A stretch of DNA of 64,000 nucleotides. It comes from Colletes latitarsis. Its lineage: Eukaryota; Arthropoda; Insecta; Hymenoptera; Colletidae. The notes below the pieces were generated by a model. The model was not told the origin of the DNA. It did not search any database and saw only the letters and a program-made list of their open reading frames with translations. The stretch is from contig NW_027488384.1 in assembly GCF_051014445.1 (NCBI RefSeq), positions 620,001 through 684,000 of the forward strand, written 5' to 3'. Positions 1 to 12,466 of the stretch are shown piece by piece; position 1 is the first letter of the stretch; every line of letters starts with the position of its first letter. A program made the translations under genes and the position numbers.

Positions 1-2536
1 TTTTTTCTAGTTTCGATCAGGTAGTAATGTGGTACCACACCGAAACAGTCATTTAAACCTGGTTTCCATGAATATTTTAGATGACAACGCAAGTTAGGTC
101 TGGGATAGGTCTGGGATTTGCCCTCATCAGGGTCATACTTTCGCATTTTTCACATACTTGTTGAACAGATCCTGGGTTTTTTCTGGGTTGTATCACGCAG
201 TAATGTGGTACCACACTGGAACAGTCCACTAAACCTGGTTTCGGTCAATATTTTTGAGGATAACGCATGTTAGGTCTAGGTTAGGTCTGGGATTTGCTCT
301 CGTCAGGCACATACTTTCGCATATTTCTCCTTCTTGTTGGCCAGATCCTGGGCCTCCACTGGTTTGGATCACGTAGTAATGTGATGCCACACTGAAACAG
401 TCAATTAATCCTGGTCTTGATTAATATTCTAGAGGACAACGCATGTTTGGTCTGGGTTAGGTCTAGGATTTGCCCTCATCAGGGTCATACTTTCGCATTC
501 TTCACATACTTTTTGAACAGATCCTGGTTTTTTTCTGGTTTGGATAACGTAGTAATGTGGTACCACACTGAAAGAGTCTCACTAAACCTGGTTTCGGTCA
601 ATATTCTTGAGGATAACGCATGTTAGGTCTAGGTTAGGTCTGGGATTTGCCCTTATCAGGCTCATACTTTCGCATACTTCTCATTCTTGTTGGCCAGATC
701 CAGGGCTTCCACTGGTTTGGATCACGTAGTAATGTGATGCCACACTGAAACAGACAATTAATCCTGGTCTTGATAAATATTTTAGAGGATAACGCAAGTT
801 ATGTCTGGGTTAGTTCGGGGATTTGCCCTCATCAGGCTCAGACTATCGCGTTTTTCACATACTAGTTGAACAGATCCTGGGTTTTTTCTGGTTCTGATCA
901 CGTAGTAATGTGGTACCACACTGAAACATTCAACTAAACCTGGTCTTGATAAATATTTTAGAGGATAACGCATGTTAGGTCTGGGTTAGGTCTAGGATTT
1001 GCCATCATCAGGCTCATACTTTCGCATACTTCTCATTCTTGTTGGCCAGATCCTGGGCTTCCACTGGTTTGGATCACGTAGTAATGTGATGCCACACTGA
1101 AACAGTCAATTAATCCTGGGCTTGATAAATATTTTAGAGGGTAACGCAAGTTATGTCTGGGTTAGTTCAGGGATTTGCCCTCATCAGGCTCAGACTTTCG
1201 CGTTTTTCACATACTTGTTGAACAGATCCTGGGTTTTTTCTGGTTTGGATCACGTAGTAATGTGTTACCACACTGAAACAGTCGATTAAACCTGGTTTCG
1301 ATCAATATTTTAGAGAATAATTCATGTAAGGTCTGGGTTAGGTCTGGGATTTGCTCTCATGAGGCCCGTACTTTCACATATTTCTCATACTTGATGGCCA
1401 GATTCTGGGATTTTTCTGGATTGGATCACGTAGTAACGTGGTACCACACTGAAGCAGTCGATTAAACATGGTTTCGATCAATATTTTTGAGGATAACGCA
1501 AGTGATGTCTGGGTTAGTTCTGGGATTTGCCATCATCAGGCTCATACTTTCGCATACTTCTCATTCTGGTTGGCCAGATCCTTTTCTTCCACTGGTTTGG
1601 ATCACGTAGTAATGTGATGCCACACTGAAACAGTCAATTAATCCTGGTCTTGATAAATATTTTAGAGGATAACGCAAGTTATGTCTGGGTAAGTTCTGGG
1701 ATTTGCCCTCATCAGGCTCAGACTTTCGCGTTTTTCACATACTTCTTGAACAGATCCTGGATTCTTTCTGGTTCGGATCACGTAATAATGTGCTACCACA
1801 CTGAAACAGTCGATTAAACCTGGTTTCGATCAATATTTTTCAGGATAACGCATGCTAGGTCTGGGTTAGGCCCGGGATTTTCACTCACCAGACTCAAACC
1901 TTCGCATTCTTCACATACTTGTTGAACGGATCCTGGGTTTTTTCTGGTTTGGATCACGTAGTAAAGTGGTACCACTCAGAAACAGTCAATTAAACCTGGT
2001 TTCGGTCAATATTTTAGAGGATAACGCATGTTAGGTCTGGGTTAGGTCGGGGATTTGCCCTCGTCAGGCTCATACTTTCGCATACTTCTCATTCTTGTTG
2101 GCCAGATCCTGGGCTTCCACTGGTTTGGATCACGTAGTAATGTGATGCCACACTGAAACAGTCAATTAATCCTGGTCTTGATAAATATTTTAGAGGATAA
2201 CGCAAGTTATGTCTGGGTTAGTTCTGGGATTTGCCCTCATCAGGCACAGCCATTCGCGTTTTTCACATACTAGTTGAACAGATCCTGGGCTTTTTCTGGT
2301 TTGGATCACATAGTAATGTATTACCACACTGAAACAGTCGATTAAACCTGGTTTCGATCAATATTTTAGAGAATAATTCATGTTAGGTCTGGGTTAGGTC
2401 TGGGATTTGCTCTCATGAGGCTCGTACGTTCACATATTTCTCATACTTGATGGCCAGATTCTGGGCTTTTTCTGGTTTGGATCACGTAGTAACGTGGTAC
2501 CACACTGAAACAGTCAATTAAACCTGGTTCCGATCA

Positions 2537-2699
2537 ATATTTTATAGGATAACGCAAGTTAGGTCTGGGACAGGTCTGGGAGGGTCATATTTTCGCGTTT
2601 TTCACAAACTTGTTGAACAGATCTCTGGCTTTTTCTGTTTTGGATCACGTACTAATATGGTACCACTCTGAAACAGTCCATTAAACCTGGTTTCGATCA
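2537..2699 (+). repeat. Monomer with a 13-bp deletion
   Basis: The distance between the landmarks at 2537 and 2700 is 163 bp instead of 176. At 2580/2581 the sequence ATTTGCCCTCATC is missing, so GGTCTGGG runs straight into AGGGTCAT. I did not see this deletion elsewhere in the window, so it looks private and recent, or simply not amplified. Confidence 0.85.
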
Positions 2700-2875
2700 A
2701 TATTTTAGAGGATAACGCATGTTAGGTCTAGGTTAGGCCTCGGATTTGCCCTCATCAGGGTCATACTTTCGCAGTCTTAACATACATGTTGACCTGATCG
2801 AGGGTTTTTTTTGCTTTGGATCACGTAGTAAAGTGGTACCACACAGAAACAGTCAATTAAACCTGGTTTCGATCA

Positions 2876-3040
2876 ATATTTTATAGGATAACGCAAGGTA
2901 AGTCTGCGATTTGCCCTCATCAGGGTCATATTTTCGCGTTTTTCACATACTTGTTGATCAGATCCTAGGCTTCCACTGGTTTGGATCACGTAGTAATGTG
3001 GTACCACACTGTAACAGTCAATTAAAGCTGGTTTCGATCA
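2876..3040 (+). repeat. Monomer lacking one 11-bp unit (165 bp)
   Basis: The landmarks at 2876 and 3041 are 165 bp apart. Around 2893-2910 the sequence reads GCAAGGTAAGTCTGCGATTT, with only one copy of the TTAGGTCTGGG-like unit. The loss of exactly one unit of the internal tandem is what slippage would produce. Confidence 0.85.
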
Positions 3041-3321
3041 ATATTTTATAGGATAACGCAAATTAGGTCTAGGTTAGGCCTGGGATTTGCCCTCATCAGG
3101 CTCAGACATTCGCGTTTTTCACATACTAGTTGAACAGATCCTGGGTTTTTTCTGGTTCTGATCACGTAGTAATGTGGTACCACACTGAAACATTCAATTA
3201 AACCTGGTCTTGATAAATATTTTAGAGGATAACGCATGTTAGGTCTGGGTTAGGTCTAGGATTTGCCATCATCGGGCTCATACTTTCACATTCTTCACAT
3301 ACTTCTTGAACAGATCCTATG

Positions 3322-4660
3322 TTTTTTCTAGTTTCGATCAGGTAGTAATGTGGTACCACACTGAAACAGTCATTTAATCCTGGTTTCCATGAATATTTTA
3401 GATGACAACGCAAGTTAGGTCTGGGATAGGTCTGGGATTTGCCCTCATCAGGGTCATACTTTCGCATTTTTCACATACTTGTTGAACAGATCCTGGGTTT
3501 TTTCTGGGTTGTATCACGCAGTAATGTGGTACCACACTGGAACAGTCCACTAAACCTGGTTTCGGTCAATATTTTTGAGGATAACGCATGTTAGGTCTAG
3601 GTTAGGTCTGGGATTTGCTCTCGTCACGCACATACTTTCGCATATTTCTCCTTCTTGTTGGCCAGATCCTGGGCCTCCACTGGTTTGGATCACGTAGTAA
3701 TGTGATGCCACACTGAAACAGTCAATTAAACCTGGTCTTGATAAATATTCTAGAGGACAACGCATGTTTGGTCTGGGTTAGGTCTAGGATTTGCCCTCAT
3801 CAGGGTCATACTTTCGCATTCTTCACATACTTTTTGAACAGATCCTGGGTTTTTTCTGGTTTGGATAACGTAGTAATGTGGTACCACACTGAAAGAGTCC
3901 ACTAAACCTGGTTTCGGTCAATATTTTTGAGGATAACGCATGTTAGGTCTAGGTTAGGTCTGGGATTTGCCCTTATCAGGCTCATACTTTCGCATACTTC
4001 TCATTCTTGTTGGCCAGATCCAGGGCTTCCACTGGTTTGGATCACGTAGTAATGTGATGCCACACTGAAACAGACAATTAATCCTGGTCTTGATAAATAT
4101 TTTAGAGGATAACGCAAGTTATGTCTGGGTTAGTTCGGGGATTTGCCTTCATCAGGCTCAGAATATCGCGTTTTTCACATACTAGTTGAACAGATCCTGG
4201 GTTTTTTCTGGTTCTGATCACGTAGTAATGTGGTACCACACTGAAACATTCAACTAAACCTGGTCTTGATAAATATTTTAGAGGATAACGCATGTTAGGT
4301 CTGGGTTAGGCCCGGGATTTTCACTCACCAGACTCATACCTTCGCATTCTTCACATACTTGTTGAACGGATCCTGGGTTTTTTCTGGTTTGGATCACGTA
4401 GTAAAGTGGTACCACTCAGAAACAGTCAATTAAACCTGGTTTCGGTCAATATTTTAGAGGATAACGCATGTTAGGTCTGGGTTAGGTCGGGGATTTGCCC
4501 TCGTCAGGCTCATACTTTCGCATACTTCTCATTCTTGTTGGCCAGATCCTGGGCTTCCACTGGTTTGGATCACGTAGTAATGTGATGCCACACTGAAACA
4601 GTCAATTAATCCTGGTCTTGATAAATATTTTAGAGGATAACGCAAGTTATGTCTGGGTTA
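3322..4660 (+). repeat. Higher-order repeat A, copy 2, with a five-monomer deletion
   Basis: The first ~970 bp follow copy 1 closely; the 1-bp insertion at ~570 is absent here. At about 4285-4310 the sequence jumps from the equivalent of ~970 to the equivalent of ~1850, which removes 880 bp or exactly five monomers, and then follows copy 1 (GGCCCGGGATTTTCACTCACC and onward) until about 4660. There it leaves the copy 1 pattern inside the duplicated GGTCTGGG region. The jump falls in the stretch GTTAGGTCTGGGTTAGG, shared by both parents, so the exact join cannot be placed. Confidence 0.8.
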
Positions 4661-7600
4661 GGTCTGGGATTTGCTCTCGCCAGGCTCATACTTACGCATT
4701 TTTCACATACTTGTTGAACAGATCCCTGGCTTTTTCTGGTTGCGAACACGTTGTAAAGTGTTACCACACTGTACATTCAATTAAACCTGGTCTTGATAAA
4801 TATTTTAGAGGATAACGCAAGTTATGTCTGGGTATGTTCTGGGATTTGCCCTCATCAGGCTCAGACATTCGCGTTTTTCACATACTTGTTGAACAGATCC
4901 TGGGTTTTTTCTGGTTTGGATCAAGTAGTATTGTGTTACCACACTGAAACTGTCGATTAAACCTGCTTTCGATCAATATTTTAGAGAATAATTAATGTTA
5001 GGTCTGGGTTAGGTCTGGGATTTGCTCTCATGAGGCTCGTACTTTCGCATATTTCTCATACTTGATGGCCAGATTCTGGGCTTTTTCTGGTTTGGATCTC
5101 GTAGTAACGTGGTACCACACTGAAACAGTCGATTAAACCAGGTTTCGATCAATATTTTTGAGGATAACGCATGTTAGGTCGCGGTTAGGTCTGGGATTTG
5201 CTCTCGTCAGGCTCTTACTTTCGCATATTTCTCATTCTGGATGGCTAGATCCTGGACTTTTTCTGGATTGGATCACGTAGTAATGTGGTACCACACTGAG
5301 ACAGTCATTTAAACCTGGTTTCCATGAATATTTTAGACGACAACGCAAGTTAGGTCTGGGATAGGTCTGGGATTTGCCCTCATCAGGTTCATACTTTCGC
5401 ATTTTTCACATACTTGTTGAACAGATCCTGGGTTTTTTCTCGGTTCGATCACGCAGTAATGTGGTACCACACTGGAACAGTCCACTAAACCTGGTTTCGG
5501 TCAATACTTTTGAGGATAACGCATGTTAGGTCTAGGTTAGGTCTGGGATGTGCCATCATCAGGCTCGTACTTTCGCATATTTCTCATTCTTGTTGGCCAC
5601 ATCCTGGGCTTCCACTGGTTTGGATCACGTAGTAATGTGATGCCACACTGAAACAGTCAATTAATCCTGGTCTTGATAAATATTTTAGAGGATAACGCAA
5701 GTTATGTCTGGGTATGTTCTGGGATTTGCCCTCATCAGGCTCAGACTTTCGCGTTTTTCACATACTTGTTGAACAGATCCTGGGTTTTTTCTGGGTTGGA
5801 TCACGCAATAATGTGGTACCACACTGGAACAGTCCACTAAACCTGGTTTCGGTCAATACTTTTGAGGATAACGCATGTTAGGTCTGGGTTAGGCCTGGGA
5901 TTTTCACTCACCAGACTCATACTTTCGCATTCTTCACATACTTGTTGAATAGATCCTGGGTTTTTTCTGGTTTGGACCACGTAGTAAAGTGGTACCACTC
6001 AGAAACAGTCAATTCAACCTGGTTTCGGTCAATATTTTAGAGGATAACGCATGTTAGGTCTGTGTTAGGTCGGGGATTTGCCCTCGTCAGGCTCATACTT
6101 TCGCATATTTCTCATACTTCATGGCTAGATCCTGGGCTTTTTCTGGATTGGATCACGTAGTAATGTGGTACCACACTGAAACAGTCAATTAAACCTGGTG
6201 TCGATCAATATTTTATAGGATAACGCAGATTAGGTCTAGGTTTGGCCTGGGATTTGCCCTCATCAGGGTCATACTTTCGCATTCTTCACATACTTGTTGA
6301 ACAGATCCTGGGTTTTGTCTGGTTCGGATCACGTAGTAATGTGGTACCACACTGAAACATTCAATTAAACCTGGTCTTGATAAATATTTTAGAGGACACC
6401 GCATGTTAGGTCTGGGTTAGGTCTAGGATTTGCCCTCATCAGGCTCATTCTTTCGCGTTTTTCACATACTTGTTGAACAGATCCTGGGTTTTTTCTGGTG
6501 CGGATCACGTAGTAGTGTGGTACCACACTGAAACAGTCGATTAAACCTGGTTTCGATCAATATTTTTGAGGATAACGCATGTTAGGTCTGGGTTAGGCCT
6601 GGGATTTTCACTCACCAGACTCATACTTTCGCATTCTTCACATACTTGTTGAACGGATCCTGGGTTTTTTCTGGTTTGGACCACGTAGTAAAGTGGTACC
6701 ACTCAAAGACAGTCAATTAAACCTGGTTTCGGTCAATATTTTAGAGGATAACGCATGTTAGGTCTGGGTTAGGTCTGGGATTTGCCCTCGTCAGGCTCAT
6801 ACTTTCGCATATTTCTCATACTTCATGGCTAGATCCTGGGCTTTTTCTGGTTTCGATCACGTTGTAAAGTGTTACCACACTGAAACGGTCAATTAAACCT
6901 GGTTTTGATGAATATTTCAGGGGATAACGCAAGTTATGTCTGGGATAGGTCTGGGATTTGCCCTCATCAGGCTCATACTTTCGCGTTTTTCACATACTTG
7001 TTGAACTGATCCTCGGTTTTTTCTGGTTTGGATCAGGTAGTAATGTGGTACCACACAGAAACAGTCCATTAAACCTGGTTTCGATCAATATTTTAGAGGA
7101 TAACGCATGTTAGGGCTGGGTTAGGTCTAGGATTTGCCATCATCAGGCTCATACTTTCGCATACTTCTCATTCTTGTTGGCCAGATCCTGGGCTTCCACT
7201 GGTCTGGATCACGTAGTAATGTGATGCCACACTGAAACAGTCAATTAATCCTGGTCTTGATAAATATTCTAGAGGACACCACATGTTAGGTCTGGGTTAG
7301 GTCTAGGATTTGCCCTCATCAGGCTCATTCTTTCGCGTTTTTCACATACTTGTTGAACAGATCCTGGGTTTTTTCTGGTTCGGATCACGTAGCAATGTGG
7401 TACCACACTGAAACTGTCGATTAATCCTGGTTTCGATCAATATTTTAGGGAATAATTCATGTTAGGTCTGGGTTACGTCTGGGATTTGACCTCATCAGGC
7501 TCAGACTTTCGCGTTTTTCACATACTTGTTGAACAGATCCTGGGTTTTTTCTGGTTCGGATCACGTAGTAATGTGGTACCACACTGAAACATCCAATTAA

Positions 7601-8485
7601 ACCTGGTCCTGATAAATATTTTAGAGGATAACGCATGTTACGTCTGGGTTAGTTCTGGGATTTGCCCTCATCAGGCTCAGACTTTCGCGTTTTTCACATA
7701 CTTGTTGAACAGATCCTGGGTTTTTCTGGTTTGGATCACGTAGTAACGTGGTACCACACTGAAACAGTCGATTAAACCTGGTTTCGATCAGTATTTTTGA
7801 GGATAACGCATGTTAGGTCTAGGTTAGGTCTGGGATTTGCTCTCGTCAGGCTCTTACTTTCGCATATTTCTCATTCTTGATGGCTAGATCCTGGACTTTT
7901 TCTGGATTGGATCACGTAGTAATGTGGTACCACACTGAAACAGTCATTTAAACCTGGTTTCCATGAATACTTTAGACGACAACGCAAGTTAGGTCTGGGA
8001 TAGTTCTGGGATTTGCCCTCATCAGGGTCATACTTTCGCATTTTTCTCATACTTGTTGAACAGATCCTGGGTTTTTTCTGGGTTGGATCACGTAGTAATG
8101 TGGTACCACACTGGAGCAGTCCACTAAACCTGGTTTCGGTCAATATTTGAGAGGTGAACGCATGTTAGGTCTAGATTAGGTCTGGGATTTGCTCTCGTCA
8201 GGCTCATACTTTCGCATATTTCTCATTCTTGTTGGCCACATCCTGGGCCTCCACTGGTTTGGATCACGTAGTAATGTGATGCCACACTGAAACAGTCAAT
8301 TAAACCTGGTTTCGATGAATATTTTATAGGAAAACGCAAACTAGGTCTAGGTTAGGCCTGGGATTTGCCCTCATCAGGGTCATACTTTCGCATTCTTCAC
8401 ATACTTGTTGAACAGATCTTGGGTTTTTTCAGGTTCGGATCACGTAGCAATGTGCTACCACACTGAAACAGTCGATTAATCCTGG
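4661..8485 (+). repeat. Mixed monomers related to later modules
   Basis: This stretch is all 176-bp monomers with only two 1-bp length changes (near 4770 and 7720, the latter a five-T instead of six-T run). It is not a clean copy of any neighbour, but pieces resemble later blocks: 5281-5450 resembles 16880-17050 (GAGACAGTCATTTAAACC then TTTAGACGACAACGC), and about 7430-8080 resembles 10930-11580. It reads as older or less homogenised relatives of modules S and L. Confidence 0.7.
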
Positions 8486-9220
8486 TTTCGATCAATATTT
8501 TAGAGGATAACGCAATTTAGGTCTGGGTTAGGTCGGGGATTTGCCCTCGTCAGGCTCATACTTTCGCATATTTCTCATACTTCATGGCTAGATCCTGGGC
8601 TTTTTCTGGATTGGATCACGTAGTAATGCGGTACCACACTGAAACAGTCAATTAAACCTGGTTTCGATGAATATTTTATAGGAAAACGCAAATTAGGTCT
8701 AGGTTAGGCCTGGGATTTGCCCTCTTCAGGGTCATACTTTCGCATTCTTCACATACTTGTTGAACAGATCTTGGGTTTTTTCAGGTTCGGATCACGTAGT
8801 AATGTGGTACCACACTGAAACAGTCGATTAAACCTGGTTTCGATCAATATTTTAGAGAATAATTCATGTTAGGTCTGTGTTAGGTCTAGGATTTGCCATC
8901 ATCAGGCTCATACTTTCGCATATTTCTCATTCTTGTTGTCCAGATCCTGGGCTTCCACTGGTTTGGATCACGTAGTAATGTGATGCTACACTGAAACAGT
9001 CAATTAGTCCTGGTCTTGATAAATATTTTAGAGGATAACGCAAGTTATGTCTGGGTTAGTTCTGGGATTTGCCCTCATCAGGCTCAGACTTTCGCGTTTT
9101 TCACATACTTGTTGAACAGATCCTGGATTTTTTCTGGTTTGGATCACGTAGTAATGTATTACCACACTGAAACTGTCGATTAAACCTGGTTTCGATCAAT
9201 ATTTTAGAGAATAATTCATG

Positions 9221-9242
9221 TTAGGTCTGGGTTAGGTCTGGG
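9221..9242 (+). repeat. Internal 11-bp tandem TTAGGTCTGGG x2 (example copy)
   Basis: Two exact copies of TTAGGTCTGGG lie end to end at 9221-9231 and 9232-9242. Most monomers carry this pair at phases 33-54, often with one or two changes such as TCTAGG, GATAGG or GTTAGTTCTGGG. It looks like an old slippage duplication inside the monomer. One monomer near 2890 has lost exactly one unit. The GGTTAGG core resembles insect or vertebrate telomere repeats only in passing. Confidence 0.85.
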
Positions 9243-9475
9243 ATTTGACCTCATCAGGCTCGGAGTTTCGCGTTTTTCACATACTTGTTGAACAGATCCT
9301 GGGTTTTTTCTGGTTCGGATTACGTAGTAATGTGGTACCACACTGAAACAGTCGATTATACCTGGTTTCGATCAATATTTTAGAGAATAATTCATGTTAG
9401 GTCTGGGTTAGGTCTGGGATTTGCTCTCATGAGGCTCGTACTTTCGCATATTTCTCATACTTGATGGCCAGATTC

Positions 9476-12466
9476 TGGGCTTTTTCTGGATTGGATCACG
9501 TAGTAATGTGGTACCACACTGAAACAGTCAATTAAACCTGGTTTCGATCAATATTTTATAGGATAACGCAAATTAGGTCTAGGTTAGGCCTGGGATTTGC
9601 CCTCATCAGGGTCATACTTTCGCATTCTTCACATACTTGTTGAACAGATCCTGGGTTTCTTCTGGTTCGGATCACGTTGTAATGTGGTACCACACTGAAA
9701 CATTCAATTAAACCTGGTCTTGATAAATATTTTAGAGGGTAACGCATGTGAGGTCTAGGTTAGGTCTGGGATTTGCTCTCGTCAGGCTCATACTTACGCA
9801 TTTTTCACATACTTGTTGAACAGATCCCTGGCTTTTTCTGGTTTCGATCACGTTGTGAAGTGTTACCACACTGAAGCGGTCAATTAAACCTGGTTTTGAT
9901 GAATATTTTAGGGGATAACGCAAGTTATGTCTGGGATAGGTCTGGGATTTGCCCTCATCAGGCTCATACTTTCGCGTTTTTCACATACTTGTTGAACTGA
10001 TCCTCAGTTTTTTCTGGTTTGGATCACGTAGTAATGTGGTACCACACTGAAACAGTCGATTAAACCTGGTCTTGATAAATATTTTAGAGGATAACGTATG
10101 TTAGGTCTGGGTTAGGTCTAGGATTTGCCCTCATCAGGGTCATACTTTCGCATTCTTCACATACTCTTTGAACAGATCCTCGGTTTTTTCTGGTTTGGAT
10201 AACGTAGTAATGTGGTACCACACTGAAGGAGTCGATTAAGCCTGGTTTCGATCAATATTTTAGAGAATAATTCATGTTAGGTCTGGGTTAGGTCGGGGAT
10301 TTGCCCTCGTCAGGCTCATACTTTCGCATATTTCTCATACTTCATGGCTAGATCCTGGGCTTTTTCTGGATTGGATCACGTAGTAATGTGGTACCACACT
10401 GAAACAGTCAATTAAACCTGGTTTTGATCAATATTTTATAGGATAACGCAAATTAGGTCTATGTTAGGCCTTGGATTTGCCCTCATCAGGGTCATACTTT
10501 CGCATTCTTCACATACTTGTTGAACATATCCTGAGTTTTTTCTGGTTCGGATCATGTAGTAACGTGGTACCACACTGAAACATTCAATTAAACCTTGTCT
10601 TGATAAATATTTTATTGGATAACGCAAATTAGGTCTATGTTAGGCCTTGGATTTGCCCTCATCAGGGTCATACTTTCGCATTCTTCACATACTTGTTGAA
10701 CATATCCTGAGTTTTTTCTGGTTTGGGTCACGTAGTAATGTGGTACCACACTGAAACAGTCGATTAAACCTGGTCTTGATAAATATTTTAGAGGAAAACG
10801 TATGTTAGGTCTGGGATAGGTCTGGGATTTGCCCTCATCAGGCTCATACTTTCGCGTTTTTCACATACTTGTTGAACAGATCCTGGGTTTTTTCTGGTTC
10901 GGATCACGTAGTAATGTCGTACGACACTGAAACTGTCGATTAATCCTGGTTTCGATCAATATTTTAGAGAATAATTCATGTTAGCTCTGGGTTAGGTCTG
11001 GGATTTGACCTCATCAGGCTCAGACTTTCGCGTTTTTCACATACTTGTAGAACAGATCCTGGGTTTTATCTGGTTCGGATCACGTAGTAATGTGGTACCA
11101 CACTGAAACATCCAATTAAACCTGGTCCTGATAAATATTTTAGAGGATAACGCATGTTAGGTCTGGGTTAGTTCTGGGATTTGCCCTGATCAGGCTCAGA
11201 CGTTCGCGTTTTTCACATACTTGTTGAACAGATTCTGGGTTTTTCTGGTTTGGATCACGTAGTAACGTGGTACCACACTGAAACAGTCGATTAAACCTGG
11301 TTTCGATCAGTATTTTTGAGGATAACGCATGTTAGGTCTAGGTTAGGTCTGGGATTTGCTCTCGTCAGGCTCTTACTTTCGCATATTTCTCATTCTTGAT
11401 GGCTAGATCCTGGACTTTTTCTGGATTGGATCACGTAGTAATGTGGTACCACACTGAAACAGTCATTTAAACCTGGTTTCCATGAATATTTTAGACGACA
11501 ACGCAAGTTAGGTCTGGGATAGTTCTGGGATTTGCCCTCATCAGGGTCATACTCTCGCATTTTTCTCATACTTGTTGAACAGATCCTAGGTTCTTTCTGG
11601 TTTGGATCACGTAGTAATGTGGTACCACACTGAAACAGTCGATTAAACCTGGTTTCGATCAATATTTTAGAGAATAATTCATGTTAGGTCTGTGTTAGGT
11701 CTAGGATTTGCCATCATCAGGCTCATACTTTCGCATATTTCTCATTCTTGTTGTCCAGATCCTGGGCTTCCACTGGTTTGGATCACGTAGTAATGTGATG
11801 CTACACTGAAACAGTCAATTAGTCCTGGTCTTGATAAATATTTTAGAGGATAACGCAAGTTATGTCTGGGTTAGTTCTGGGATTTGCCCTCATCAGGCTC
11901 AGACTTTCGCGTTTTTCACATACTTGTTGAACAGATCCTGGATTTTTTCTGGTTTGGATCACGTAGTAATGTATTACCACACTGAAACTGTCGATTAAAC
12001 CTGGTTTCGATCAATATTTTAGAGAATAATTCATGTTAGGTCTGGGTTAGGTCTGGGATTTGACCTCATCAGGCTCGGAGTTTCGCGTTTTTCACATACT
12101 TGTTGAACAGATCCTGGGTTTTTTCTGGTTCGGATTACGTAGTAATGTGGTACCACACTGAAACAGTCGATTATACCTGGTTTCGATCAATATTTTAGAG
12201 AATAATTCATGTTAGGTCTGGGTTAGGTCTGGGATTTGCTCTCATGAGGCTCGTACTTTCGCATATTTCTCATACTTGATGGCCAGATTCTGGGCTTTTT
12301 CTGGTTTGGACCACGTAGTAAAATGGTACCACTCAGAAACAGTCAATTAAACCTGGTTTCGGTCAATATTTTAGAGGATAACGCATGTTAGGTCTGGGTT
12401 AGGTCGGGGATTTGCCCTCGTCAAGCTCATACTTTCGCATATTTCTCATACTTCATGGCTAGATCC
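9476..12466 (+). repeat. 17-monomer unit, first copy (2991 bp)
   Basis: This unit matches the following unit at an offset of 2991 bp, which is 17 x 176 minus 1; the missing base is one T from a five-T run near 11240. Landmarks repeated in both include GTCGTACGAC (10915 and 13906) and the ACATATCCTGAG monomers. The left edge is set where the CAGATTCTGGGC and TAGATCCTGGGC contexts stop matching. It belongs to module L. Confidence 0.85.
10915..10926. repeat. Variant dyad TGTCGTACGACA, symmetry kept
   Basis: The usual TGTGGTACCACA reads TGTCGTACGACA here: G at phase 146 became C and C at phase 151 became G. These positions pair with each other, so the 12-bp palindrome stays perfect while the KpnI site is lost and two CpGs appear. 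The same form is at 13906-13917, 19874-19885, 22865-22876 and 27440-27451, always in the equivalent monomer of module L, so the two changes arose once and were amplified. Confidence 0.9.

Larger units (their letters stand above)
1..3321 (+). repeat. Higher-order repeat A, copy 1 (19 monomers, 3321 bp)
   Basis: Bases from 1 onward match bases from 3322 onward at an offset of 3321 bp: both begin TTTTTTCTAGTTTCGATCAG, followed by the same order of variants (GATGACAACGC, the GGGTTGTATCACGC form, the CATATTTCTCCTTC form). 3321 is 19 x 176 minus 23, and the 23 bp are explained by one 1-bp insertion near 570, a 13-bp deletion at 2580 and an 11-bp deletion near 2890. The left edge is cut by the window, so the repeat may start earlier. 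Confidence 0.85.

Noticed and set aside
9221..9242. Telomere-type repeats (TTAGG or TTAGGG)
   Set aside because: Only the GGTTAGG core is shared, embedded once or twice per 176 bp. There is no pure hexamer or pentamer run.
9660..9680. RNA polymerase III B box in monomers with TCTGGTTCGGATCACG
   Set aside because: GGTTCGGATCA resembles GGTTCGANNC but lacks the invariant A, and no A box lies at a suitable distance upstream, so a tRNA-derived or Pol III unit is not supported.
9556..9923. Repeated minus-strand open frames of 63 codons, one per monomer, with similar translations
   Set aside because: They are by-products of the monomer. 176 is not a multiple of 3, each frame begins at the CAT of AACGCATG and stops just inside the next monomer, and most monomers have the frame broken. 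There is no domain, and no sign of a coding constraint across copies.
11390..11662. 90-codon minus-strand frames, for example here and at 20349, 14381 and 27915
   Set aside because: They arise where a stop is lost and the frame runs into the next monomer in a new reading phase. They are copied with module L and show no independent conservation.
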